Shown here in pieces: positions 33,424-44,738 of a DNA stretch of 64,000 bases; the stretch's first letter is position 1, and the number at the start of each line of letters is the position of its first letter. The notes under the pieces are model-generated. The model saw nothing but the letters and a program-made list of their open reading frames with translations. It had not been told where the DNA came from and searched no databases. The position numbers and the translations under genes were made by a program. Origin of the DNA: Brachypterus glaber (taxonomy: Eukaryota; Arthropoda; Insecta; Coleoptera; Kateretidae); NCBI GenBank assembly GCA_958510825.1, contig OY294047.1, positions 41,934,006 to 41,998,005 on the forward strand, written 5' to 3'.

Positions 33424-34474
33424 CCTACGTAGGTTTACTCGATCGGTTATTGCTTTGTATAGTTGGTATGTTAGGGTGTTTTGGTGGTTGGTGTGTTTGG
33501 GCGTTGGACGAAACCTAAACGGTAGGGCATTGCAAAAAAAACACTTTTTTTTTGTTTTTCATATGCACCCCTATGTTGTTTCAAATACTATGCTTGCGTA
33601 CCAAATATCAGGTTACTTGAACATTTTTTGACCCCTGCCCAACTCGCTTTACTGATTCAACAAAAATACAGGCACACAAAAAAAAGGTCTTGTCCATCAG
33701 ACGTAACTAACATTTCTATACATTTTTGGAGTCGCTGAATCCGAATCTGGGATTGGTTTGGCTCGGTCAGATCGCATTTCGTTCCTAAACTCAAAAAAGT
33801 GATAACATGTATCAACTTTCATTACTTTTTTGAAGTTATTAAACGAAACGCGATCTGACAGACTTAAACCAACCCCCAACCCCGGATACAGCGACTCCAA
33901 ACATGTATAGAAATGTTTGTGTCGTCTGCTGGACAAGACCTTTTTTTTTCGTGTCCTGTGCACTGGACCACGAAAAGTTGTTGTCCACCAGAAGAGATAA
34001 ACATTTCTATACGTTTTTGGGGTCGCTGAATCCGAATCTGGGGTTTGTTTGGCTCGGTTAGTTCGCATTTTGTTTCTAAACTCAAAAAAGTGATAAAAAG
34101 TGTTTCAACTTTCGTTACTGTTTTGAGGTTAGGAACGAAATGCGATCTGACCGAGTCAAACCAACCCCGGGTTCCGATTCAGTGACCCCCAAAATGTTTG
34201 TCTTGTCTGGTGGACATGACCTTTTTTTTTCGTGTGCCTGTGTTTGGTATTGTTGAATCAGTAAACGGAGTTGAGCGGGGGTCAAAAAATATTCAATTAA
34301 CCTGAAATTTGGTATGCAAGCATAGTTTTTCAATTGAAACAACATAGGGGGTGCATATGAAAATTAAAAAAAGTTTTTTTTTGCAATGCCATACTAAAGG
34401 GCTAACCATCAAAATACTAGAAAAAGTAACAACAGTTGTTACTGATCAGTTACTGATCGAGTGACCCTACGTTA
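33424..34474. mobile_element. Fold-back with nested palindromes, 3' of CCDC39
   Basis: Outer ends TACGTAGGTTTACTCGATCG and its diverged complement GATCGAGTGACCCTACG; arms continue through TTTTGCAATGCCATAC-type, GTGCATATGAAAA and GGGGTCAAAAAAT segments. Inside are two tandem palindromic units (about 33689-33945 and 33971-34225), each running GTCTTGTCC, ACATTTCTATAC, GGAGTCGCTGAATCCG, GGTTTGGCTCGG, then back in complement. A further fragment lies at 36625-36785. Frames of 70-120 codons across it are by-products of the palindromes. Confidence 0.75.
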
Positions 34475-35087
34475 GGTGATTTACCCATACCTAGATAGTA
34501 TAGATAGTAAAGGTTGGTTTACCCAGTAATTGACACTAAACTAATTAGAATTAGGGTTATTTTTTAATAAATGAAATTAAATAATACGTGGCAAATAAGT
34601 TATAACCGATTGTTTAAAAACGAAGGTTAATTCTAGATAGTACTATCTGGAACTATTATAGTTCTAGATATAATAATATAATAGTTTAGAATTAATTTTT
34701 TGGTGCCATAAAAAAAATATATAATTGTACTGAATTAAGTTAAAATTTAAAAAAATATATATAATGCCAAATAACTTGATACTATGGAAAGTTTAAGTGC
34801 AATCCTTAGAAAAATATTTGTACAGAATAAATACATGATTTTTTACGTTATTAGAAAGAAAATTTCTAATAGTATAGTATGTACCTAATATTTAATGTTC
34901 GAGACAATTTTTTTCCTGAGGAGTCAAGCCAAAAAATCAGTCGAGAACACTAAAGACAGTTTTCATACATAATCCTTACAATATTTTTTCTACGACTTAA
35001 AGCTAATAACTTTTTATTAATTTTATTTAATATAAATTAAAAATATAGTTTAAAAATCCAAAAAGACCAAACTATACGTTGCCAATC
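34475..35087. other. No recognisable gene
   Basis: AT-rich spacer. TAGATAGTATAGATAGTA near 34493 and a TCTAGATA-containing stretch near 34632-34672 are minor local repeats. Confidence 0.35.
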
Positions 35088-35452
35088 AAATTTATTAAAA
35101 ATAAAAACATCTGTTTTGGATTACTTTTGGCAAATTTTAATCGTCACTTTTCAGTATTTAACGTTTCAGTCTTTATTAGACATTTATCAAAAGCATCTAA
35201 ATTATGAGCATTATTTTAAAAGTTGCGAACATACCATGGAACTAATTACTAAATAACTTATATAAACATTACATTAAACACAATTTTACAGTTTAAACCA
35301 ACAGATCAAAAAAATTATCATTTATAATTTCATATTGTGCCGAGCCGAACAGCCATGACCTGTCTAATATAGACTGAAACGTTAAGTACTGAAAAGTGAC
35401 CATTAAAATTTGCCAAAAGTAACCCAAAACAGATGTTTTTATTCTTAATAGT
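35088..35452. mobile_element. Inverted-repeat element with ~100 bp arms (CGTCACTTTTCAGTA family)
   Basis: Left arm AAAAACATCTGTTTTGG, ACTTTTGGCAAATTTTAATC, GTCACTTTTCAGTA, AACGTTTCAGTC, TTAGACA; right arm is the complement. The pair at 40391-40735 has the same order of motifs (GTTAATTTTGGCA, CGTCACTTCTCAGTA, TACGTTTCA), so these are two members of one family. Confidence 0.7.
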
Positions 35453-35611
35453 ATAAAAATTGTTTTGACATAGCTGTCAGCTTAATAAATAAGTCGAAAA
35501 AAGTTAATTGTTGTCTTATTTTTTTTTTTGCCGTCGTCAATAAACAGTGTTTAACAATGGTCAATAATAAATGAGTTCACTTTTTTTATTGGTTGTAAAC
35601 AATTTATAATA

Positions 35612-36052
35612 CACAGGGTGATCAGTAACTGCCATGCCAAAATTTAAGAGGTGATTCCAAATCCAAAGATATGAAAAAAGTTATAGTTTTCTTGAGTAAA
35701 AATACATAAAAAATGTCATATAGTGTAACACTGTATCAGCAACCGTTTTCAAAAAAAATGCAATTAGAGGAAGTAACATTTTGTGCCACCAAAAACGTTA
35801 CTTTTTAAAAGGCTATTACTCCTTTAATATTGAAGAATATTTTTTTGCTCAGTTTTAAATGAAGAATGTCCCTGCAGCATTAAAATTTTATTGATGCTCT
35901 AATTTGTTCCCCATTCAATATGTCATCTTCATAGGGCCATGGCTCCCTTAGGGCTCATTTCCGGACCACCCTTTATAGGAACTTTTTTTGATATTTTTGG
36001 ATGTAGAATCACAGCTTAAATTTTAGCATGCCAATTATTGATCACCTTGTAT
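35612..36052. mobile_element. GGGTGATCAGTAACT inverted-repeat element
   Basis: 441 bp with arms of about 45 bp: ACAGGGTGATCAGTAACTG, CATGCCAAAATTTAAG, GGTGATTC at the left and the matching complement at the right. Related copies: 54508-55760 (disrupted), 28130-28345 (partial) and, diverged, the 41 kb fold-back. Non-coding. Confidence 0.75.
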
Positions 36053-37550
36053 AAGCTAACACTTAATTTGGTGGTAAAAAAACAAGCTTCTGTACGTCAA
36101 AACTTCTATATATCTGAAAAAGAAATATTCCCAATACTTATTTTTACAACTAATTTAAATTTTATTTGATCAAAAACAAATTTAATAAATACAAAGTACA
36201 CTAAATCTTTCTTTTAAAGTAAAAGTTAAACCTAAAAATATTACGGTTAATATCGAGCTTTATTAAAATTGAAATTTTAAAATTGAAATCCAATGATTAA
36301 TTTTGGAAGTTTTGTTATTTATTAAATATTGTTTTGGCTTAAAGTTGCTTTATAAAATGGCATAAATTTAATAAAATATAAAATTATAAGGAACATAAAT
36401 TTTTAAAATAGATTGAAATAACTGAAAATTATTGGTACACGGAGAAAAAAACCTAGACAAAATTACGATGCCAGCAAAATTAGTGCACATGTTTGTATAA
36501 TGGGATTATTTTCTTCAGTTATGGTAATGTCGGATTTTAACCAATAAAAAACAAGGCGTGAGCATAACGACGATATATTTTGTTAGTTCAAGAAAATAGT
36601 ATATTTCTTGTTATATAAATACACAAGCACACAAAATAAAGGTCTGGTTCCCGAGACGAGTCAAACATTTCGATACGTTTTTGGAGTCGCTGAATCTGAA
36701 TCTGGGGTTGGTTTGACTCGGTCAGATTGCATTTCGTTGCTAAACTCAAAAAAGGGATGAAATGTTTGAAATTTCATTCTTTTTTGACCGGAGGAAAATA
36801 ACTACTAAATACAGTGGCCAATAACTACTACAAAATTTTTTTAAATATTTTAGATCTGAATTATTTATTATAATTTTTAGTATGTTAAAAGGTTTTAGTT
36901 AAACTCAGAAAAATCTCATCTTGTAAAATTAATAAGAAATGATTTAAATTTTAAAAAATTGCCTTTTAAAATATTAAAAGTAAAAACTTTACGTTTTAGT
37001 TATGAATAATAATAATTTAAAAAAATAATTTTTACACCAAAACGTTTTTCACTTTAAAGTAAAATTATTTTCCCTTACTTTCTTATTTTTATGTTTTCTT
37101 AATAAAATTATAATATTTCCCTTTATATTTTTGAAAAATATCAATATATTAAAATAATTTATTTTGTATTCAAATCAATTCTAGTTTACAAATGATTTAA
37201 AAGGAAACATTTTTCAAAATACAGTGAGTATTTTTATTTTTACAATGACTTATAAAATTAAAAAATATCTTTTTGAATGAACAAAAAATACTGTCGGAGC
37301 AAAAACATATTGGTTTTCTTTTAAATCATATGACTTTTGTTTGATTTTACGATTTTTCTCTGAGTGTATGTTTAGTTTTGTCAAGCTTTCTTATTCGTGT
37401 TTTTTATAGTATTTTAAAGTTCCTTATAGTAGACCAATCACTACTTTAGATTCCGGTCAATTTATTTCTAACAAGCCAGTCCCTGCATTTTTAATTTATT
37501 TTTGCTTATTTTTAATTTTGGTGTAAGTTTTTTTTTATATTAGGGGTGAC
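36053..37550. other. No recognisable gene; one fold-back fragment
   Basis: 36625-36785 repeats part of the palindromic unit of 33424-34474 (ACACAAGCACACAAAATAAA, GGAGTCGCTGAATCTG, TTTGACTCGGTCAGATTGC). The rest is AT-rich without a supported feature. Confidence 0.45.
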
Positions 37551-37552
37551 CG

Positions 37553-38452
37553 GGGCTAGTTGTCGCAGGGGTAAGTTGTCGAAGTGCTTGTATCTCAAAA
37601 AGTTAAATAGCTTTCTGCATCAAACCGAGATTAACCTCCGCGTTACAAAAGTGACATTTATCATTTGTAAACTTAAGCAATAAGTTAAAAGAGCAGCAAT
37701 TTAATCTAAAAAATGTCAAAATTAAAGGGTCCAGTAATTTTTTTGTGGTAAATATTTTTTCTTATTGTCAGGGATTTAAAATATTAAGATAAGAAAATTA
37801 TATGTATATTAATAGTTTAAGGTGTATATTATTTGTTGATATTGCCATTTAGGAGTGTTTATTCGTTAATTAGACAGTACTTGATACATAAGGTAAAATT
37901 GACCACTGGGGCTAGTTGTTGCATTTGGTTTGGGGCTAGTTGTCGCATGATCTGGAGATATGTTCATGGTATAACATTTCCTTTTTTGGTTTTTATTATT
38001 CAAAACTGTGTTTAAAAGTGAAACTTAATAGGATAGCAAATAAAATCGTTTATTAAATTAAATTAAAACAAATAAATAGAAAAATAGTATTTCATTATAA
38101 AGTTGACAATTTTGGTACAAGAGTAAAAAGTTAGATAACAATCGGCTTTTGGGAAGGCACATGTCTTATTAGTTATTTATATATTTTTTAAATATCTTTA
38201 TATTTCTTCAAAAAAATATACTTTAAGAGCCGCGACAACATGCCCCGTGACGGGGCACGTAGTCGCATTTGTCTAGACTTCATAAAAAAAATCATAACTC
38301 TAATACCCTGTAAATTTTTCCATGTTTTATCTTATAATAATATTACTGAAACATGCAGCTAAAATTACCATTGGGTCAATTAAAAAAAAAACAAAAATAA
38401 TGGAAAAAACTGACTTTGAATGAAAAGTGCGACAATTAGCCCCGGTCACCCC
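37553..38452. mobile_element. TA-flanked element with GGGGCTAGTTGTCGCA iterons
   Basis: 900 bp between TA dinucleotides. Ends GGGGTGACCGGGGCTAGTTG and, on the complement, GGGGTGACCGGGGCTAATTG. The core GGGGCTAGTTGTCGCA recurs near 37567 (diverged), 37908 and 37930 and, in altered form, as GGGGCACGTAGTCGCA near 38250, as expected for transposase-binding repeats. No transposase frame survives. Confidence 0.75.
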
Positions 38453-38925
38453 TATAGTCCATTATAAATTTAAATTAATTAAAAAACATTATGGTTATAA
38501 ATTGGTAAAGACAAATCCTTAAAGGGCCAATAACTCTCCCTTTTACTAATTATTCCTGGGCATTTTTAGCTCTTTCTTACCAAGTAAAGAAAAATCGACC
38601 CTTATTGCATGATAAATCTTGTTAATTTTACTCTCCACTGAGTCTAATATTTTATTGTCGTGTTCTTGGACTATCAATAAATATTATCGAAAAACCTCCA
38701 CGTAAGTGGTTTTAGTTTTTCGTTAGATTGCGTGAAATATACGCACGATTTAACCTTTTTCATTTCGAACGCTCATAAATTAACCCTAGATTAACATACT
38801 AACAAGCATATTTTCCAACAAGATGTCGAGAGGAAATATTTGTTTTACATGACCTTAGAACATGATATATTTATAGGGTAAATTAATTTATTATGATGTA
38901 GGGTGGTTTACCTGTATAAAATACA
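38453..38925. other. Unassigned spacer
   Basis: No supported feature. Confidence 0.35.
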
Positions 38926-39135
38926 GTGTATCTTTATAGTTTGACGCACGGATCTGTGGCTACGGGAAATATGTTTGGAATGGGTGTGCAAGTGGGAGGC
39001 CCGTTGAAGGCACGCACGCCTTATAACGTTCTTGATGGAAAGAAGAAAGCGCGAATGATTCCTCCCCCTTTCGTCGGAGACTTTCTTTCATGCGGAGAAC
39101 TATATGCATACGTTTACCTACGCTATACGTTTTAA
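38926..39135 (+). other. GC-richer open segment of unknown nature
   Basis: About 200 bp clearly richer in G/C than the surroundings and open in more than one frame. One + frame contains GMGVQVGGPLKARTPYNVLD and KKARMIPPPFVGDFLSC; another contains YGKYVWNGCASGRPVEG. The minus strand also has a 47-codon frame. It starts after TTTATAG, which could be a splice acceptor. I recognise no family in any frame. It could be an exon, a regulatory island or foreign DNA. Confidence 0.2.
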
Positions 39136-39280
39136 TTATACTTTTGTCTTCCTCTGTCCTACAGAGCTAATCTAAATGTAGTGCTTACCATTGACATAAA
39201 CAAACTATTCTTGACTGGTTTAAGTATTAAAACGATAGTCTCTAAATTTTGTTCAAAAGCGTTATAACTTCTGAACAAAG

Positions 39281-39565
39281 AATAAAACTATATGAAAAAC
39301 AAGTTTTTAAACTTCTATTGATTACGTATTATGTATAACTAAAAAGTAGAAAACAAGATATACCAATTTACAAAAAAGAATTTTTTAAAAGAAAGGTTTT
39401 GGAATTTGTGATTTCTTTATTTTTGCCAACATTTCCAAAACCCTTCTTTTAAAAAATTCTTTTTTGTAAATTGGTATATCTTGTTTTCTACTTTTTAGTT
39501 ATACATAATACGTAATCAATAGAAGGGTTTTAAGTTTAAAAACTTGTTTTTTATATAGTTTTATT
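39281..39565. repeat. Near-perfect long hairpin, ~125 bp arms
   Basis: Left arm 39281-39404 and right arm 39432-39565 are complementary through ATAAAACTATATGAAAAAC, TTCTATTGATTACGTATTAT, GTATAACTAAAAAGTAGAAA, ACAAGATATACCAATTTAC and AGAATTTTTTAAAAGAA, with one insertion of about ten bases in the right arm. The loop is about 27 bp. Few mismatches are seen, so it formed recently or is maintained. Confidence 0.85.
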
Positions 39566-39697
39566 TTCAAGTTTTTAGTTATAATTTATTAATGTGTGAA
39601 GCAACCCGGGAGTGAAACAGAGATTTTATGTAAAATTATATTGTCACCGGATATAAGCATATGTACCGAACTTTAGCTGTCTAAGTGGGTAAAAGGA

Positions 39698-39945
39698 GAA
39701 AACTTAGCCGCATGGGGGGTGATGGAGGGGTTGACGGTTGTTTTTTTTTATAGTAAAATTTTATTATTATTAATTATTATTTTAATTGTAAATTAACTAA
39801 CGTGGATAAAAAAAAGGTTTTTGATATTTTAGGGGTGGGGGGTTGGGGGGTAAATTTTATATTAAATTATTTTTTGAGGGTAGATAAGCATGTGAGAGTT
39901 AACTTAGCCACATGGGGGGTGATGGGGGGGGTTGACGGTATATAT
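39698..39945 (+). repeat. Direct repeat, period 200 bp
   Basis: GAAAACTTAGCCGCATGGGG with GGTGATGGAGGGGTTGACGG (39697-39736) recurs as AACTTAGCCACATGGGGGGT with GATGGGGGGGGTTGACGG at 39901-39938. The space between holds AT-rich and G-rich tracts. A short TA repeat follows at about 39940-39963. Confidence 0.7.
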
Positions 39946-40390
39946 ACCTATATATATATATATGGAAGTGAAGTGAATAGAAGGGTTTTAAAAATAGGAC
40001 CTACGTTTCTATGATTTTTTTTTCCTTAAATTGCTATTCATTGCCGAAGTTTGTAGAGGCTAATGAATCACCCCGTATACAAAATCATTCATTAATACAT
40101 TGTATCTGTTTTTTAAAAGGCAAAGTATTTTGCGAAAAAGCAATATAAATTTATTTTAAGTCTAACCTATAATATATTCATTTTTCTCGTGTTCTTGATT
40201 AAAATCGTTTTATTTAAGGAGCATTATTCAACACCATGAATTATTTGAGCAAGTATAGTTTTTTGTAGGTTTTCGTGACTACTTTCAATATCAGAACTCA
40301 AATCAAAAAGAATAAATTAGGTAGGAAAAGGAAAATTACATAAATATTTTATATTACTAAACTTTACGTTGGCAATACAAATTTCATGAA

Positions 40391-40735
40391 TAAAAAAAAA
40401 CAAAAGTTTTGTGTTAATTTTGGCATTTATTATTCGTCACTTCTCAGTACACTTTACGTTTCATCATATATTATGACTTTCTCAAAATCTAAAATAGAAC
40501 GGGATAATTTATTACTTAAGTTATATAGAAAATACAAAAAAAATTGTTTAAAAAATTAGTGAACCTAAGTTTTTTGAGGTTAGGTTCACTAATTTTTTAA
40601 ACAATTTTTTTGTATTTTCTATATAACTTAAGTAATAAATTATCCCGTTGTATTTTAGCTTTTGATAAAAAGGGCGAAAATTAACACAAAACTTTTGTTT
40701 TTTTGATTCATAAATTTTTTATATCTTAGCTAAAA
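40391..40735. mobile_element. Inverted-repeat element around a 77 bp near-perfect hairpin
   Basis: Outer arms: AAAAACAAAAGTTTTGTG, GTTAATTTT facing AAAATTAACACAAAACTTTT. The inner arms (40491-40568 and 40580-40656) are identical in complement except for one substitution and one A: AACGGGATAATTTATTAC, TTAAGTTATATAGAAAATAC, TTAGTGAACCTAA; the loop is 11 bp. Member of the same family as 35088-35452. Confidence 0.8.
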
Positions 40736-40959
40736 TAAATTTATGACCTCATACTTATTTAAAAGCTAACAAAATTTACGAGATGACACTACTGGCAAGT
40801 GGACGTACGAGGAGTTCTATCAATTATCGCAATTGTATACACGGTATTTGAAGTCTTATGTCACATATTAAAGGAGATGATTCTACATCAAAAAACATGA
40901 AAAACCACATAGGTCCGGAAACGAACCCTAAGGGAGTTACGACCCTTTAAATTTTTAAT

Positions 40960-41950
40960 TAAAATACTGTTTTTAATTAATAACTCTGTTACCCTTTGAG
41001 ATAGAGCGACGAGGTTTTTCAAGTAAACTAACCTTAATAAGGCTCATATCTTCTTATGATATTTTAATGTACTTATATTAACCAGGGGCGTTCGAAGGGA
41101 GGCTTATAAGTTTTTTGCCCAAAACTTTTTCCTGTGTAACTTTTTTGTCATTTTATTATTGTAACATGATTCCTCAGTTCAAAATACATAAAAAAGGTAC
41201 TTTGTTGTATACTGGATTAACCGTTTTCGAGAAAAATTAATTTGAAGGGGCAATTTCTAGGGTCACTTCATCTTTCGTTCTTTGTCGTTCGTTTTCTTTT
41301 TTTTGGACTTTTTTTACTGAAAACCAGAGCAAAAACAAACCAAGTACAAAAGAACAAATTAAACCCAGATGAAGTGACCCTAATTTCACGTTTCAAGGAC
41401 TAAAAATTAAATACTAAAATGTTTGAAACCTAAATTTTAAGTATGCTAGGCGAATGTCAAAACCCAAGACAAAATCCCTATTTTCAGGTACTTCAAACAA
41501 TCAATCCTAAGAGAGCTAAGCTCTCCTAAAAATGCACGATTTTTAAAGAGTAGCTTTAAGACCAATTTTTCGACCTAAATGTATACAAACTTTTTTTCTC
41601 AGTTTTTGATGTAGAATCATCCGACATCATTTAAATTTTGGTTTCTAACATTTTAGGATTAAATTTTTGATTTTTAGTCATCGAAACTTGAAATTGCACC
41701 TTTAAAACGGTTAATCCTACAGTATAAAACAAGGGTACTTTTTTTTATGTATTTTGACCTGTGGAATCATGCTCTGATAATAAAAATAAGAAAAAATTTA
41801 CACAGAAAAAGTTTTGAGCAAAAAACTGATAAGGCACCCCCGTTTAGCACGCCCCTGGTTAAAATAAGTATATGAAGATAACATACGAATATTGGCCATA
41901 TTAATGATGGTTTACATTCAAAACCTCGTCGCTCTATCTCAAAGGGCAGT
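40960..41950. mobile_element. Fold-back with ~300 bp arms and inner nested repeats
   Basis: The left arm CTTTGAGATAGAGCGACGAG, AACCAGGGGCG, GCCCAAAACTTTTTCTG-type pairs with CAGAAAAAGTTTTGAGC, CGCCCCTGGTT, CTCGTCGCTCTATCTCAAAG. A smaller inverted pair, TTAGGGTCACTTCATC / GATGAAGTGACCCTAA (41258-41395), and another (CACGTTTCAAGGACTAAAAA / GTCATCGAAACTTG, about 41393-41695) fill the loop, giving three nested levels. Confidence 0.7.
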
Positions 41951-42690
41951 CAAATTAATTTTTCGCGCCCAAAAGTACATAAAAAAATGTAGTCTGGTAA
42001 TTATTTTTTGTTTTGTTTTTTGTTTTATTGCAAAAATTAAATTAGTTAAACTAAATATATCGATGGTCTCGCGTACAAAGTTGCTAAGTATATAGGGAAA
42101 CCTTACGTACCTAGCACCTTTTTAGGCTAGACCATCGATATTTCTTTCCTTTACAAATAATAAAATTAGTTCCTTTTAGTACTCAGACAGGTTTAATTAA
42201 ATGTTTTGGCTCAACCAACCAACCATATAATCAGATTTATGATACCTCTAAAAAGCCGTGATTAATAATTTTTGCAACAAGATCCTACAACAAAAACTCT
42301 CATTAAAATATAATATAGCAAAGTTAATATCTGCTGAAGGCTAGCTAAGATTAAATTAAAAAGTAAACGTAGCTTTGGAAACACGATGCCATAATAGAAC
42401 ACGACAAAAAACGTTTCATTCCCGGAATCAGACGTTGTTGATAAACTAATAAGAGCTGGTAACCATTTCCATTTCATTATTATATCCCGGCTGATTTATA
42501 TTTTTCTTAAAGATTCTTGAAATTAGGCTATTTCCAAATCTTCCGGTTAGTTTCGGTACTAGGCCCCAAAAAAGGTGTTGAAATTTGTCAACCTAAAAAT
42601 CCATTTTTAACTAACCGAGTCAAACACATTACATTCATTATATTTAAATTAGGCCATTTTTACAGTCAAACACAATTATTCTGCAGGCCA
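41951..42690. other. No recognisable gene
   Basis: Mixed AT-rich sequence. Short motif ATCGATGGTCT / AGACCATCGAT at about 42059-42135 is a small inverted pair. Confidence 0.35.
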
Positions 42691-43063
42691 AGGGGTAAAA
42701 ACAGTCTTTAAAACCTTCATTTTACATATGTCAATTCTAAAAAATTTCATTTAAAAAAAATTCATTGCATAAATAATGAATAATTTCTCATGTCTTTAGA
42801 AATCTTACCATGACATGTTTCAAAGGCACTTTTTAACCCTTTCACTGAGGCTATAAATTGACTTACTACGCCTAGGAGCTGTAGCTCCCGTACAAGCGAT
42901 GTGAACATAATAAGCGATACAATTAGTAGGTGCTCACAGCTATAGTGTAGACTTTCACTATATGCTTACTAAATACTGGCTTATGAAAACAATTCCACCC
43001 CTTGACGTCGTTGTACGTCATTCGCACTGAATGGGTTAAAGACTGTTTTTACCCCTTGCCCTA
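42691..43063. mobile_element. Inverted-repeat element containing a TTAA insertion
   Basis: AAGGGGTAAAAACAGTCTTT at 42690 faces AAAGACTGTTTTTACCCCTT near 43057. The right arm abuts the TTAA of the inner element. Confidence 0.55.
42837..43035. mobile_element. 199 bp TTAA-flanked element (piggyBac-like ends)
   Basis: TTAA at 42833-42836 and 43036-43039. Ends CCCTTTCACTG and, on the complement, CCCATTCAGTG differ at two positions. CCC ends plus TTAA duplication fit the piggyBac superfamily. Non-autonomous; no transposase. Confidence 0.6.
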
Positions 43064-43233
43064 AAATTATTATGTGTAACAATGAGAATAGCTTAACCTG
43101 AATGTATTGAATGTGATGTAGAAAGTTAAAAATATATTATTAGGGTACCTCATTTCCACAGTCTAGAACCTAAAGCAATTATATCCAGAAGCTAGCAATC
43201 TAAGAATATTTTAATTTGAATGTACTTTGATAT

Positions 43234-43454
43234 ACAGGGTGTGAAAAGTTGTATGGTTTTAAAAAAGGCACATTCTATATGTAAGATATATTAAGTCAGA
43301 TGTTACCCACCCTAGGAGGACCAACCTTTATATTTCAACATATTCTTAGAATATGGCTTTTTCTAAAACCATACAACTTTTCCCTTTAAAGTTTTTCTCT
43401 AAAGTGGATACTTTACTATATATCGACCGAGTCAGCTTCGTTGAGACACTCTGT
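43234..43454. mobile_element. Short inverted-repeat element (ACAGGGTGT ends)
   Basis: ACAGGGTGT at the left, ACACTCTGT at the right, with inner arms AAAAGTTGTATGGTTTTA and TAAAACCATACAACTTTT. About 220 bp, non-coding. Confidence 0.55.
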
Positions 43455-44488
43455 ATATATAAAATATAGCTGGGAGAAAATAATTAATTGAAAATACTCA
43501 CCAGGTCTTTGACTATAACCTAGAAGAGACTAATCCCACATGCTACCAACGTGATGAAAATTAATACGTTCTCAAAAAGACTAGTTATCTGATAGTTTTT
43601 GTTGAGATGACTTTACACTAAATTTATCTTGTTTTTTTTTTTAAGTTGTTTTTAATTAATGCTTTAGCAGATATCAGTTCCAAGCCTGCTTTTAGGCAGC
43701 TGTCCATTTCACCCTGTTCCTAGGCTAGGGCCCTAGCCAATATTTATTTTCACTAAAAAATATGCACCCCACAACTTTAACATTCCTTTACCTAATGTTT
43801 TTATCAACAATTTATATACATGTGCATATCATTATCCCTTTTTTCTATTAATTCTCATTTTGTAATTAACAGAAACAGGGTCAACAGAACATCTTTTCTA
43901 TATAAGTCTTATATGTAAAAAGGCGAGTCCAGCAAAAAAATAGTTTTAGCCATAGCGCACAAAAAGTTTTTTAGATGGCCACAACAAATATCAGGCGTTA
44001 AAATTAAGAGGTTCTTATTTTTGACGTAACGTAACGTATACGTCAAATTATTGTACATGAAATTGCCTACCAATTGTTATTAATACATGAACCGAAAGTT
44101 TTCTTTCAGTATAGAGTCGCCTTTTGTTTTAATTTCGGTACATGCTAATAAAATTGACTCGTTTCTTTAATAAAATGAGTACTGAACAAATATCTGGACC
44201 CCGGAGGTAAAGGACAACATGTACATTTTTTGTGAAATAGAGTTATCACCATTTCCTTGGTCCAGATATATTTTCAAGTATGGCTGTCTATAAAAAATCT
44301 AATTTTCGTAACTAAAAAATCCAGCTGTTGTCGAATAATTATTACCTATTATAGATATAATAGATTTTGGGTTTGGTTGAATTAGAATCTGTGCAAAAAT
44401 GCTTTTATCATGTGCAAATGACACAACAAAACTTTTTTTTCAGTGTTTCTAAATAACATATTTTACCGTAATCGTGTTAATTAAATGG
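43455..44488. other. No recognisable gene
   Basis: No supported frame. Short TCTGGACCCCGG / TCCAGATATA motifs near 44197-44276 are weakly inverted. Confidence 0.3.
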
Positions 44489-44738
44489 CTATACCAGTTC
44501 TGCCCTTCTTAGTTAAAACGTCCTAACCAACATTGATATTTTCCCTAAAGTTTTCGAATAAATGGCCAAATTCCCTGACTTCTAGATTTTAGTTTCCGTT
44601 TCCCTGAATTTTTCCTGACTGGTGGGAATCCTGGAGAATAGATAAATATGGCATAGAACAACCGGTATATGCATATAAGTTTAAAATGAAAAAAAAGTTA
44701 GTTAGGACTTTTTAACTAGAGAGGGCAGAATTTATATC
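44489..44738. mobile_element. ~250 bp inverted-repeat element
   Basis: TTCTGCCCTTCTTAGTTAAA, ACGTCCTAAC at the left; GTTAGGACTTTTTAACTAG, AGAGGGCAGAATT at the right. The interior has repeated TTCCCTGA. Non-coding. Confidence 0.6.

Noticed and set aside
33697..34345. Three minus-strand frames of 73-123 codons with repeated KKRSCP and SLSDR/SDRIS motifs
   Set aside because: They follow the nested palindromes of the fold-back at 33424-34474; similar peptides appear because the DNA is repeated and inverted.
37833..38015. 60-codon + frame with repeated GASC motifs
   Set aside because: The repeat in the protein is the GGGGCTAGTTGTCGCA iteron of the surrounding element.
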